In this document: positions 9,631-18,409 of the stretch, piece by piece
Numbering within the stretch: position 1 is the stretch's first letter
Layout: each line of letters opens with the position of its first letter
Assembly (NCBI GenBank): GCA_050633825.1
Contig: JBOEHG010000002.1
Span: forward strand, 12,034-76,033
Origin: CANLBN01 sp050633825
GTDB lineage: Bacteria; Pseudomonadota; Gammaproteobacteria; Pseudomonadales; Cellvibrionaceae
Reading direction: 5' to 3'
DNA: 64,000 bases
The notes under the pieces: model-generated
Seen by the model: the letters and a program-made list of their open reading frames with translations, nothing else
What the model was told of the DNA's origin: nothing
Databases searched by the model: none
Position numbers and translations under genes: made by a program

Positions 9631-10728
9631 TTAATCATCAGTCACATCGAGCATTGTTTCTATAGGTGACTCCACAAAAGGCGAGCGCATTGGCCAAGCA
9701 TTAATAATCGCTTTAACTAAAGTCGCAAGAGGAATCGCAAAAAATACACCCCAGAACCCCCACAGCCCACCAAATACGAGTACAGCCACAATGATAGCAA
9801 CGGGGTGAAGCTTGACCGCCTCCGAAAATAAAACCGGCACCAGTACATTTCCATCCAAGCCCTGAATAACAAGATAGACAATGGTTAGATACAACAGTTC
9901 ATAGCCAAAGCCCCACTGAAAATAACCAATCAACAACACGGGAATAGTAACAACAACTGCACCGATATACGGAATGACAACGGATAAGCCAACAGCAATA
10001 CCCAATAGCATCGCATATTTCAAATCAAGCACAACAAAAGAAACACAAGAAACAGCTGCCACTAGTAATATTTCTGTGACCTTACCCCGTACGTAATTGG
10101 CAATCTGCTGGTTCATTTCAACCCAAATTTTACTCATCACTGGCCGTTCTTTAGGTAATAAAGAACCTGCCCAACCTAATATACTGTCACCATCTTTGAG
10201 AAAGAAAAAAACCAATAGAGGGACTAATACAAAATATAAAAGAATAATCAAAAATATAGGCAAATTAGACAACGAGAAAGAAAGAATACTTTGGCCAAAA
10301 GATGCCAACTCATTACTGAGATGACGCATTAATTGTTCAACCTGCTCTTCTGAAATAAACGTTGGGTACTTTTCTGGCAACAGTAATACCAGCTCTCGCC
10401 CATGGGTTAACATGCTCGGCAATTCAGTGAGCAGCTTGACTGACTGTTGCCAAACCACCGGGATAATAAACAGCATCATAGAGATCATTACCCCAATTAA
10501 TAATAACAGGGCCGCTGCCACTGCTAGTATATGGGGCAAACCTTTAGCTTTAAGCCAAATCACCATGCCCTGCATTAAAAATGCAATAATGACCGCAACA
10601 ATAACCGGGCCCAGATCATTACCCATTGTCCAAATAATGAAAAAGAATACGATCAGTAATACCAATAGGAGCACCGCTTCTTCATTGTGAAAATAGCGAT
10701 CAATCCAATTACGGATAATGGGAATCAT
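9631..10728 (-). CDS. perM: AI-2E family transporter, PerM-type
   Basis: A 365-aa inner-membrane protein of the AI-2E exporter (TqsA/PerM) family with about eight hydrophobic segments. The family signature is visible in VLVPLLVFFFLKDGD and in the C-terminal LDGNVLVPVLFSEAVKLHP and GGLWGFWGVFFAIPLATL. The family is tied to export of autoinducer-2 or other small molecules, and some members act as Na+/H+ antiporters; the substrate here is unknown. It lies 37 bp downstream of a TusA-like gene and close to bepA, the same neighbourhood as perM-bepA in enterobacteria, which supports the PerM label. Confidence 0.85.
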   Translation of the reverse strand: MIPIIRNWIDRYFHNEEAVLLLVLLIVFFFIIWTMGNDLGPVIVAVIIAFLMQGMVIWLKAKGLPHILAVAAALLLLIGVMISMMLFIIPVVWQQSVKLLTELPSMLTHGRELVLLLPEKYPTFISEEQVEQLMRHLSNELASFGQSILSFSLSNLPIFLIILLYFVLVPLLVFFFLKDGDSILGWAGSLLPKERPVMSKIWVEMNQQIANYVRGKVTEILLVAAVSCVSFVVLDLKYAMLLGIAVGLSVVIPYIGAVVVTIPVLLIGYFQWGFGYELLYLTIVYLVIQGLDGNVLVPVLFSEAVKLHPVAIIVAVLVFGGLWGFWGVFFAIPLATLVKAIINAWPMRSPFVESPIETMLDVTDD

Positions 10729-10765
10729 AATTATCTTAACCTAGAAAATAACCTATCTTTAAGCA

Positions 10766-11011
10766 CTACAACCCTTTCTTTAGGACATAGCGATATATAT
10801 GTTCTTGCTGCTCAAATTCAACCAAGGTATTTTTTGTTAGCTCAGCCATTCGATGAAAGTCTTTCACTGACGCGGGGTCTGTCGCAATGACTTCAACATA
10901 CTCACCCGTACAGAGCACATTCAAAGCCTGACGAACCTTCAAGAGCGGCTCCGGGCATCTCAGGCCACAGGCATTAATCGTACATTTTATGGGCAACAAC
11001 AAAGTAATCAA
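10766..11011 (-). CDS. TusA-family sulfurtransferase
   Basis: A small 81-residue cytoplasmic protein with the family CPxP motif in CGLRCPEPLLKVRQAL; C19 is the expected persulfide-carrying cysteine. TusA relays sulfur from a cysteine desulfurase to acceptors such as 2-thiouridine synthesis. Family length and the beta-alpha-beta pattern fit. It heads a two-gene unit with perM, divergent from bepA. TusA paralogues share the fold, so the exact sulfur acceptor is uncertain. Confidence 0.88.
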   Translation of the reverse strand: MITLLLPIKCTINACGLRCPEPLLKVRQALNVLCTGEYVEVIATDPASVKDFHRMAELTKNTLVEFEQQEHIYRYVLKKGL

Positions 11012-11143
11012 TACCTATTAAACAAACAAGATGAACCTTAACAGAAAAACCTGTCTATAAGTCTTTATAGTGAAAAATAAGAAACAGTTTTGACTAATAG
11101 CTAACAAGCAATGATACTCTGTTTTGGACTATCTGATAAATTT

Positions 11144-11186
11144 GGAGGCGGGAAAGTATTATTGTCCCGACATGACATAAACCTTG
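11144..11186 (+). promoter_or_regulatory. Unusual bepA translation start region
   Basis: A strong GGAGG (11144-11148) is followed by a stem CGGGA/TCCCG (11149-11153, 11165-11169), then a two-codon ORF ATG-ACA-TAA (11172-11180). A TTG codon follows at 11184. The TAA at 11178-11180 is in the bepA frame, so no upstream start is possible. The hairpin would shorten the Shine-Dalgarno to TTG distance from about 35 to about 14 nt. Confidence 0.4.
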
Positions 11187-12629
11187 TTATTAATTAAATC
11201 CAGCTTATTGCGGCCATACGCCTTATTATTACTGCCACTATTGACACTGATTAGCCCAATAAGTGCCTCAAATGAGTTACCCAGTATTGGCGGAGGCACC
11301 TCTATCTCCACCGCCCAAGAAGAAAAGCGTTTGGGGCAGACATGGTTACGCTTATATCGGCGACAAGTTCCTGTCAGCTCAGACCCCATTCTTATCGAAT
11401 ATACCGAAGCATTGCTTAACAGGATTGCAGAACATAACCCGGCAGCGGGAAAAGAGTTTTCATTGGTCATTGCCCGTAACCGGACGCTTAATGCTTTTGC
11501 TGTTCCCGGTGGCATTATTGGCGTTCATACTGGCTTATTTCAGCATGCTCAAACAGAAGATCAATTTGCCAGTGTCCTCGCGCATGAATTAGCCCACTTA
11601 AGCCAACGCCATTATGCGCGGGGTGTAGAAAAACAAAAGGGCCAACAACTGGTCGGTATGGCAGCAATATTAGCCAGCCTTATCATTGCAGCAACTAACG
11701 GTGAAGCAGGCTTGGCGGCAATTCAAGCGACACAAGCAGGTATCATCGATCAACAACTACGCTTTAGCCGCTTATACGAGCAAGAAGCTGACCGAATCGG
11801 CATGACGACTTTAGTCAATGCAGGCTTTGACCCTCATTCGATGTCCGATATGTTTGAGCAAATGCAAAGGGCCTCACAATTCTATACTGAGCCACCTGAA
11901 TTTTTACTTACCCATCCCGTTACAGCAAAGCGTATTGCTGATGCAGAGAATCGGGCAAGGAATTATCCGAATCAAAATGCACCCTCTAGCTTAGCTTACG
12001 ATCTAGCAAGAGCACGGGTATTATTCTTTCAGGAAGAAACGCCACAACAAGCCATCAGCCGATTCGAAAGTGAATTACGAGGTTTCAGCCCATCAGAAGA
12101 AGGCAGCCGTTATGGCCTCGTACTCTCTCTCACCGCTAATAAGGAATTTGAAAAAGCCGACAAGGTGTTGCAGCCTTTGCTAGAGCGCTACCCAGATCAA
12201 GCAGCACTATTGATCGCCAAATCCAATATCGATGCGGGCAATAATAAACTCGGCACCGCAATCGAAAACATGCAAGCGGCGATTAGTAATAAGCCCGGCA
12301 GCTATGCATTAAACATCCATTACAGCCGTCTCTTAGCAAAAAATAATGATCATATCAATTCTGCACGTATCTTAAATGAATTGCGAGAAGCACGACCTGA
12401 CGATCCTTTTATTTGGTACCACCTTGCTGAAATAGCCGGACTTGCGGGTGATATTCTCACCTTACATAAAGCACGAGCAGAATATTTTATTCTCTACGGT
12501 AATTTTGATAACGCAGAAAACCAGTTAAATAACCTGTTAAAGAAATTTAGCGACAATAAAACCGAAGTGGCTATTGCCAAACAACGATTGGAAGACGTAA
12601 AAAAATTAAAAAAGAACGCTAAACTTTAA
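11184..12629 (+). CDS. bepA: Periplasmic M48 metalloprotease/chaperone BepA
   Basis: A 481-residue exported protein: signal peptide (about residues 8-28), M48 zinc protease domain, then a C-terminal TPR-like helical repeat region (from about 265). The zinc site is intact: H134-EL-A-H138 in VLAHELAHLSQRH, third ligand E201 in EQEADRIG, and the regulatory histidine region LLTHPVTAKR, as in Escherichia BepA (YfgC). BepA assists LptD assembly and degrades stalled outer-membrane proteins at the BAM complex. No ATG is available at the N-terminus: the start is probably TTG at 11184 (or TTG at 11208). Convergent with the GGDEF-EAL gene, 25 bp apart. Confidence 0.92.
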   Translation: MLLIKSSLLRPYALLLLPLLTLISPISASNELPSIGGGTSISTAQEEKRLGQTWLRLYRRQVPVSSDPILIEYTEALLNRIAEHNPAAGKEFSLVIARNRTLNAFAVPGGIIGVHTGLFQHAQTEDQFASVLAHELAHLSQRHYARGVEKQKGQQLVGMAAILASLIIAATNGEAGLAAIQATQAGIIDQQLRFSRLYEQEADRIGMTTLVNAGFDPHSMSDMFEQMQRASQFYTEPPEFLLTHPVTAKRIADAENRARNYPNQNAPSSLAYDLARARVLFFQEETPQQAISRFESELRGFSPSEEGSRYGLVLSLTANKEFEKADKVLQPLLERYPDQAALLIAKSNIDAGNNKLGTAIENMQAAISNKPGSYALNIHYSRLLAKNNDHINSARILNELREARPDDPFIWYHLAEIAGLAGDILTLHKARAEYFILYGNFDNAENQLNNLLKKFSDNKTEVAIAKQRLEDVKKLKKNAKL

Positions 12630-12654
12630 CAACAAGACTGTATCAACGGCAAAA

Positions 12655-14817
12655 CTAAACGGCTTTCGTGTAATTGTTATACCACTCTTCGAGCTCATCA
12701 GCTGGCATAGGTCGAGCAATATGATAACCTTGTGCCTGTTCACATTGCATTGATGATAAACGGCTCAATATTTCTTGATTCTCCACGCCTTCAGCCACCA
12801 CACTTAACCCTAAATTGTGAGCCATATTGATAGTAGAATTTACAATAATTTGATCTTGCTCATCTTCAAGCATATTAATAATAAAGGCATAATCAATTTT
12901 TAACCATCTCACTGGTAACTTTTTAAGATAAGCAAGTGATGAATAACCAGTGCCAAAATCGTCAATCGATAAATCAATACCAAGATTATTAATTTGTTCC
13001 AATATTTTTAGTGAGCGGTCAGCATTATTCATGATCGTGCTTTCAGTGATTTCTAACTCAAGGCAAGATGGCGGTAACGCATAGCGGTGCAACAACCACT
13101 CTATTTTTTGCAAAATAGTATCATTTAATAAATTACGGGCAGAAATATTAACAGCTACTTTTATATTCAACCCTTTTCCTTGCCATCGCCGTACTTGCTG
13201 TAAGCTTTCATCCAAAACCCACTCTGTCATTTCATTAATCATGTCAGTCATCTCGGCAATGGGAATAAACTCCGCAGGAGACACAAAACCCATGGTAGGA
13301 TGAATCCAACGAGACAGTGCTTCAACACCGACCATTTCTTTGGTATGAACGTCTATTTTAGGCTGATAATAGAGTGTTAATTGGCTTTCGCGAATAGCTT
13401 TTCCAAGTTCACTCATTAATGACAAACGTTTAGGCGAATGACGATCTGCATCAGGATTATACACTTCAATACTGGTCATCGCTTGTTTAGCAGTGTACAT
13501 CGCCACATCAGCATAACGCATCAAAGTTGAAAAATCATTGGCTTGATTTGGGTAAAGTGAAATACCTAAACTAGCGCGCAGCTCAATCGCCATTTCATCG
13601 ATAAAAAAATCTTTACGAATAGAGGACAATATTTGTTCGGCAATAATATGTGCATGACGAGCACTATCAACATTGGGTAATAATATGGCAAACTCATCGC
13701 CACCTAAACGGGCAATTGTCCCATGCAAACTAGTGACTTGGTGTTTAATTCGCGGGCCAATACCTTTAATAATATGGTCGCCAACATGATGCCCTAATGT
13801 ATCATTAATTTCTTTAAAACTATCTAGATCAATAATAATTAGCGCTAAACTTTCACCTTCTTTCTTAGCTTCTATGGTTGCATTAACAACACTCTGCAAC
13901 TTAACACGATTAGGTAAGCCTGTGAGGATATCATGAGTTGCTTGGTATTCTAATCGGTCAACATAGCGACGGCGCTCGGTCGTATCGCGTGTCACGCCCC
14001 ATATTTCAACAAGCTCATTATTCTCAATGGTTCCATTCGCTGAGGTTTGCAAACAGATACTATCACCTGAACGTGTTTTCCAAACAATCTCTTGAGTATT
14101 CAATCGAAAATCGCCCGCAACAAATGCCTCCGTATCCATTGCATAGGTTCGAGAACCCGTTTCTTTTAATGTTAAGCCTTTTAATTTTTCAGGGCTATCT
14201 GCACCATACACTTTGGCAAAAATATAATTACAGTCACCTAGTTTTGCTCGCTGAAGAATAGCTTCAGTGATAGCGACTTTAGGCCAATCAACAGGAATAG
14301 GGGGAGAAATATCAAAGCGCCATATTGCATCCTGACTATTTTCAACGAATGCTCTATAGCGAGCTTCACTTTGTTGCAAGTTAACTTCTTGTACTTTTAA
14401 TTCCGTGATGTCATCCAGTGTCATCAAAACGCCTTTAATACCGTTTTCTTCGTCGTGAATAGCGACTTTATCTGTCTGAAACCAATGCTCTTTTTCGTGT
14501 ATAACTGCTCGCTCTATAGCACCAATAATCGATGTTCCCGTTCGTGCTACCTTCAGTACTTCTTGATGACAGTGGACTGGATCTTCCCACCCCATAAGGA
14601 ACTCTAATACCGTTTTATCCAATAAATCATCTTGGCGAAAAAGTTCATTGGCTTTGACATTGGCAGAGCAAATGCGTCCCCATTGATCAAGGTATAATAC
14701 GGCTGAACTAAGCGAATTAAAGAGTAACTGAGTAAACTTACCTTCTGAACCTTTTAGTAGATGTTCTGGCAGTAACAGCTGGCTTGGTGTCGATGGTGGT
14801 GGGACAATCTCCCGCAT
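12655..14817 (-). CDS. PAS-PAS-GGDEF-EAL cyclic-di-GMP enzyme
   Basis: A 720-aa soluble protein with two PAS domains (about 25-140 and 150-285), a GGDEF domain (about 290-450) and an EAL domain (about 465-715). The cyclase motif reads RLGGDEFAILLP and is intact, but the inhibitory RxxD site five residues before it is absent (SLHG). EAL residues are also intact: EALSRW, NISARNL, LEITESTIM, DDFGTGYSSL, KIDYAFI, AEGVEN and QGYHIARP. It could therefore make or break c-di-GMP; the net activity cannot be read from sequence. No transmembrane segment is evident. Cofactor or ligand of the PAS domains is unknown. Confidence 0.92.
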   Translation of the reverse strand: MREIVPPPSTPSQLLLPEHLLKGSEGKFTQLLFNSLSSAVLYLDQWGRICSANVKANELFRQDDLLDKTVLEFLMGWEDPVHCHQEVLKVARTGTSIIGAIERAVIHEKEHWFQTDKVAIHDEENGIKGVLMTLDDITELKVQEVNLQQSEARYRAFVENSQDAIWRFDISPPIPVDWPKVAITEAILQRAKLGDCNYIFAKVYGADSPEKLKGLTLKETGSRTYAMDTEAFVAGDFRLNTQEIVWKTRSGDSICLQTSANGTIENNELVEIWGVTRDTTERRRYVDRLEYQATHDILTGLPNRVKLQSVVNATIEAKKEGESLALIIIDLDSFKEINDTLGHHVGDHIIKGIGPRIKHQVTSLHGTIARLGGDEFAILLPNVDSARHAHIIAEQILSSIRKDFFIDEMAIELRASLGISLYPNQANDFSTLMRYADVAMYTAKQAMTSIEVYNPDADRHSPKRLSLMSELGKAIRESQLTLYYQPKIDVHTKEMVGVEALSRWIHPTMGFVSPAEFIPIAEMTDMINEMTEWVLDESLQQVRRWQGKGLNIKVAVNISARNLLNDTILQKIEWLLHRYALPPSCLELEITESTIMNNADRSLKILEQINNLGIDLSIDDFGTGYSSLAYLKKLPVRWLKIDYAFIINMLEDEQDQIIVNSTINMAHNLGLSVVAEGVENQEILSRLSSMQCEQAQGYHIARPMPADELEEWYNNYTKAV

Positions 14818-14965
14818 GGGTAACTCACGTTGACAATAAAAGAAATGCAGTAGCTGAAAATTAATACTTTATTACTTTTCAGGCTTGATACTTTATAGTG
14901 TAGGCAAGCGTGGAAGAATTTCAAAAAAAATGGCAGTTAAATCAACCTATTATCCTTATTAAGCC

Positions 14966-15190
14966 CTAGTAATGAGGGGGTTTTTCACTCCCTTTTGCCT
15001 CCATCGAATAGGCGACCTCATCCAATTTCTGTCGATTTTGTTGTAATTCATGCTGTAAGCGGCTTAGCATCAAGTCTTGATTCGCAATAACATCATTTAG
15101 CGATTGCAGTAAATCTTCTTGATACGTCAACCTTGTTTGTAAATCATTTATCTGCAGCTGTAGTTCAGCCTCTGTATTTCCAACACCCAT
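14966..15190 (-). CDS. slyX: SlyX family protein
   Basis: A 74-residue, almost wholly alpha-helical coiled-coil protein. The family pattern is plain: RLTYQEDLLQSLNDVIANQD, then a heptad-rich stretch and the C-terminal PPHY. SlyX occurs widely in Gammaproteobacteria but its function is not established. It is divergent from the phosphoesterase gene, with 92 bp between the starts. Its length is typical. Confidence 0.9.
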   Translation of the reverse strand: MGVGNTEAELQLQINDLQTRLTYQEDLLQSLNDVIANQDLMLSRLQHELQQNRQKLDEVAYSMEAKGSEKPPHY

Positions 15191-15282
15191 TTAAATGGCC
15201 TCATTAAGCGATTAACCACTATTTTAACGTGAATCCCCATGGAGCGCTTAGCTTATAGCGGTCATTTTTTTGTCATATTTAC

Positions 15283-16221
15283 ATGAAATACTCTGCAGCT
15301 ATGAAAAGTGAGACTACATCAGCACCACTACCCTCTGCCAGTTCAGCGAATGACAGTTCAGACACCAGTCATTCGATAAGCAAGCAGGTTACAACAGATA
15401 TTGATAATCATCACCGTTCAATCTGGATTTCAGATGTTCACCTAGGTACAAAAGATTGTAGAGCCGATCTACTGATCGAGTTCCTTAAACAACACCGATG
15501 CGACCGTTTATATCTTGTAGGAGATATTATCGATGGCTGGAAAATGAAATCAGGTATCCACTGGAAAAAATCGTATACTCGTCTTGTACGTCGTATTCTA
15601 AAAATAGCGAAACAAGGTACGACTGTTTATTACATTACCGGGAATCATGATGAATTCTTGCGTAAATATGCTAATAGCCATTTAGACAATATTCATCTTG
15701 TTAACCGTTTTGATCATATGACTGCTGACAATCGGCGATTACTGATCATTCATGGTGATCAATTTGACGGTGTAACCCGCTGCTCTAAATGGCTAAGGCA
15801 TGTCGGTGATATTGGCTATGAAATACTGATGTTTATGAACCGTCACTATAATCGCTGGAGAGCAAAAACCAACAAAGGGTACTGGTCATTAGCGGGGTTT
15901 CTTAAACAACATATCAGGCGTGCTAAAACCTATATTCATGACTATGAACATGCGGTTGTCTATTCCTGTAAAAAGCAAAACTATGATGGTGTTGTTTGCG
16001 GTCATATCCATCACGCTGCCTCAAAAAAAATTGATGGCCTTGATTACTATAATACCGGTGACTGGGTCGAATCCTGCACCGCTCTGGTTGAAGATAAACA
16101 AGGAAAAATGACCTTAATTCATTGGTTAGACGAACGCCCAAAAACGCTCAACAAGAGACATTCAAAAAAAACCAGAAAACGTACTAAAAACCAAAAGCAG
16201 GCTCAAACACAAGCCGCTTAA
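15283..16221 (+). CDS. LpxH-like metallophosphoesterase (UDP-2,3-diacylglucosamine diphosphatase family)
   Basis: A 312-aa calcineurin-like phosphoesterase with all metal-binding blocks: DVH at 51-53, GDIID at 80-84, GNHD at 120-123, HGD at 157-159 and GHIHHAA near 240. The sequence resembles the COG2908 group related to lipid A enzyme LpxH, but with a roughly 45-residue low-complexity N-terminal extension and a basic C-terminal tail (KKTRKRTKNQK). Canonical LpxH is about 240 aa, so a role in lipid A cleavage of UDP-diacylglucosamine is plausible but unproven; other paralogues act on different phosphodiesters. A downstream ATG at codon 7 is an alternative start. Confidence 0.82.
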   Translation: MKYSAAMKSETTSAPLPSASSANDSSDTSHSISKQVTTDIDNHHRSIWISDVHLGTKDCRADLLIEFLKQHRCDRLYLVGDIIDGWKMKSGIHWKKSYTRLVRRILKIAKQGTTVYYITGNHDEFLRKYANSHLDNIHLVNRFDHMTADNRRLLIIHGDQFDGVTRCSKWLRHVGDIGYEILMFMNRHYNRWRAKTNKGYWSLAGFLKQHIRRAKTYIHDYEHAVVYSCKKQNYDGVVCGHIHHAASKKIDGLDYYNTGDWVESCTALVEDKQGKMTLIHWLDERPKTLNKRHSKKTRKRTKNQKQAQTQAA

Positions 16222-16255
16222 TCACATATTGTAGTCATTTTTAACCAAGAAAAGC

Positions 16256-17113
16256 CTATTCCGGCAACTCAGCACCACAGTGGCGACAATGATTTGCATC
16301 ATTTTCATGACCAGTACGATCACAATGTTGACAATATTTGTTATCTCGTTGGCGCTGCATTTCCTGCGCAATTTCAGCGGTAAAAATCCCTGTTGGCACA
16401 GCAATAATCGAGTAACCCGTTAGCATCACCAAGGCCGCTGTAATTTGGCCCAACACCGTTTGTGGGGTAATATCCCCATAGCCTACTGTCGTGATTGTCA
16501 CAATCGTCCAATAGATACTTTTCGGGATGCTGGTAAAACCATTTTCTGGCCCTTCTACAACGAACATCAAAGAACCGAATATCGTTGCCAATACCAGTAC
16601 AACCGAAAAGAAGACAAATATTTTTCGTCGGGACATTGCTAACGAACGTGCGAGTACATTCGCCTCACTCAGATAACGCACTAACTTTAATACGCGAAAA
16701 ATACGCAACACTCGTAATAAGCGAATGATCAATAGATAACTTATACCCGCCATAAACAGACTGAGATAGGAAGGGATAATAGACAGTAAATCGACTATGC
16801 CATAAAAGCTAAAAATATAACCCCAACGATTAGGAGAACAATAGATGCGAGTGATATATTCGATGGTAAAAAATATTGTTAAAACCCACTCAAACGCCCT
16901 GAAATAGAGTCTATAGCTATCGGATAAAACAGTGACTGAATCCAGCACTACTACCAATACACTAAACAAAATAGTGTAAATTAAGACCATATCAAATAAT
17001 TTACCCGCTGGGGTATGGTGGCCAAAGATAATATTATAAAGGTGCTGTTTTAGCGTAATATCGTCGTCAGTGCTATTAGTCATGATCATCTCATCAATCA
17101 ATTGATCCGGCAT
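16256..17113 (-). CDS. Kv-type potassium channel with C-terminal zinc ribbon
   Basis: A 285-aa six-helix ion channel. The S4 segment has basic residues at every third position (R131, R134, R137, R140, K143, R146), the mark of a voltage sensor, and the pore filter TVGYGD (209-214) predicts K+ selectivity. After S6 comes a short helix (QEMQRQRD) and a compact zinc ribbon with C261, C264, C276 and C279. A ribbon directly after the gate could stabilise the tetramer or make gating sensitive to zinc or redox; that is inference. It is divergent from a second zinc-ribbon membrane protein. Confidence 0.88.
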   Translation of the reverse strand: MPDQLIDEMIMTNSTDDDITLKQHLYNIIFGHHTPAGKLFDMVLIYTILFSVLVVVLDSVTVLSDSYRLYFRAFEWVLTIFFTIEYITRIYCSPNRWGYIFSFYGIVDLLSIIPSYLSLFMAGISYLLIIRLLRVLRIFRVLKLVRYLSEANVLARSLAMSRRKIFVFFSVVLVLATIFGSLMFVVEGPENGFTSIPKSIYWTIVTITTVGYGDITPQTVLGQITAALVMLTGYSIIAVPTGIFTAEIAQEMQRQRDNKYCQHCDRTGHENDANHCRHCGAELPE

Positions 17114-17174
17114 TGTAGCCCCAAAGTGCGATAGCTTCTATAATGGCGTATCTTAACTATATGTTCTTATTCTG

Positions 17175-17504
17175 ATGTTAAAAAAGAAATGCCCCTATTG
17201 CGCAACGGTAATTACGACCAATAAGCTCAAAAAAGAAGGGCATGATAAAGCTTTATTGAAACGGGAAGCATTTCCATGCCCCTCCTGCAACAAACACATC
17301 AGCCTTCCCGCTTATGCTGAGACTGCGACTTCAATTGGTGTGTTATTTGCTGTTGTCATAGCGCCTCTTACTTACTATTGGCAAGCGTCAATCTCAGGAA
17401 GCTATTTATTCTTTTCTATAGGTGCTGTATTGATTATTTTTGGTAGCATTAAGAACCAACTACAAGCCGTTACAAAAAAGGGCTCAAATGAAAAAGAAGG
17501 ATAA
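17175..17504 (+). CDS. Zinc-ribbon membrane protein of unknown function
   Basis: A 109-residue protein I do not recognise as a named family. The N-terminus holds a zinc-ribbon-like pair, CPYC (6-9) and CPSC (35-38), followed by two transmembrane segments (about 52-68 and 74-92) and a charged tail. The ribbon would face the cytoplasm if the tail does too. Its last 17 bases overlap the yciH start, so the two genes are probably translated together. It is divergent from the zinc-ribbon K+ channel. Confidence 0.6.
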   Translation: MLKKKCPYCATVITTNKLKKEGHDKALLKREAFPCPSCNKHISLPAYAETATSIGVLFAVVIAPLTYYWQASISGSYLFFSIGAVLIIFGSIKNQLQAVTKKGSNEKEG

Positions 17505-17814
17505 TAATAGTCGACTGGTTTACTCAACTGAAACGGGTCGCATTAAATCATCAAAGCAATCGCCAGCACTATCAACAGATAATGATGGTATTGTAAGATT
17601 GCTTCGCGAAAACCGAAAAGGCAGCGGAGTCACTTTAATTAAAGGGCTTCCTCCGGCAGTAAACATTAAAGCCCTAGCAAAAACACTAAAGAAAAAATTA
17701 GGGGTTGGAGGTAGCATCAAAGAAGGTGTAATAGAGATACAGACCGACCAAAGAGAGAAAGTAAAAGAACTCCTTGAAAAGCAAGGCCATCAGGTCAAAA
17801 TAGCCGGTGGCTAA
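17488..17814 (+). CDS. yciH: SUI1/eIF1-like translation factor YciH
   Basis: 108 residues from the ATG at 17488, the same length as Escherichia YciH. The SUI1 core is clear: RKGSGVTLIKGLP, LKKKLGVGGSIKEGVIEIQ and the C-terminal EKQGHQVKIAGG. Bacterial YciH is an eIF1 homologue that can take part in start-codon discrimination in vitro, but its cellular role is unsettled. The frame is open upstream to 17440, but the 17488 start fits the family and has an AAGGG upstream. It overlaps the preceding gene by 17 bases. Confidence 0.9.
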   Translation: MKKKDNNSRLVYSTETGRIKSSKQSPALSTDNDGIVRLLRENRKGSGVTLIKGLPPAVNIKALAKTLKKKLGVGGSIKEGVIEIQTDQREKVKELLEKQGHQVKIAGG

Positions 17815-17879
17815 CAAATAACCTTACTGTTTAGAACATCCACCATTAGATATTGACCCCTTAATAAAAGTACTGAGAT

Positions 17880-18176
17880 ATGATTCCTAAAAAACCCGAT
17901 AAACAACAACATTACCAGTATCTAGTTGAAATAATGAAAGAAGGAAATGTTGATAGTAAAGAAAAGGCAGAACACCATATCAAAGGAATGAAAAGCAAAG
18001 CTATGCGATTCTCACTGATTATTTTGGTAATTGCTACGGTTATTTATCTAGCTTTTCCGGCGTTTGTTTTTTTTATTGCGTTAATCAGTGTATTTACTGT
18101 TGCTTGGGCATGGTCATCAACCTACGCCACACAAAAAATGATACGCCAATATATTTCTAAGGAATTAAAAGAATAG
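17880..18176 (+). CDS. Small two-helix membrane protein of unknown function
   Basis: A 98-aa protein with a charged N-terminal half (KKPDKQQHYQYLVEIMKEG) and two close transmembrane segments (about 43-60 and 62-80), ending in a short basic or amphipathic tail. I do not recognise the family. It follows yciH by 65 bp in the same direction and may share its transcript. Coding is supported by an uninterrupted frame with normal composition and by an ATG placed between compact genes. Confidence 0.55.
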   Translation: MIPKKPDKQQHYQYLVEIMKEGNVDSKEKAEHHIKGMKSKAMRFSLIILVIATVIYLAFPAFVFFIALISVFTVAWAWSSTYATQKMIRQYISKELKE

Positions 18177-18409
18177 GTTTGGCAGGTTAGCCAAAGACCA
18201 ATCAAGCTTATTATTATTACTCACGCTTGATTTGATTAAATACTTTTAATTATGATGTCCGCTTTAACGAAAGCGCTCTACTAGGGGGCGGTGTAAAACT
18301 CCCCCGTTAAAACGGGCACCATAAGTAAGCTTTGTATAACTTAAATTGTCCTATAAATAGCCCACTGTCACAGTGAATGGAACAGTGGACTATTTTATCT
18401 CACTATATT
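18177..18409. other. Intergenic region with stem-loops
   Basis: Between the small membrane protein (+) and the porin gene (-). It holds a CCCGTT-AA-AACGGG hairpin (18302-18315) just after a GGGGG stretch, and the porin terminator described separately. No ORF or RNA gene could be supported. Confidence 0.4.
18355..18396 (-). terminator. Terminator after the porin gene
   Basis: Arms AAATAG-C-CCACTGT (18355-18368) and ACAGTGG-A-CTATTT (18382-18395) form a long stem with one mismatch and a 13-nt loop, just past the porin stop. On the minus strand it is followed by an A/T-rich tail. Confidence 0.65.

Noticed and set aside
11159..11515. 118-aa frame antisense to bepA
   Set aside because: Composition is shadow-like; the opposite strand has a clear M48 protease.
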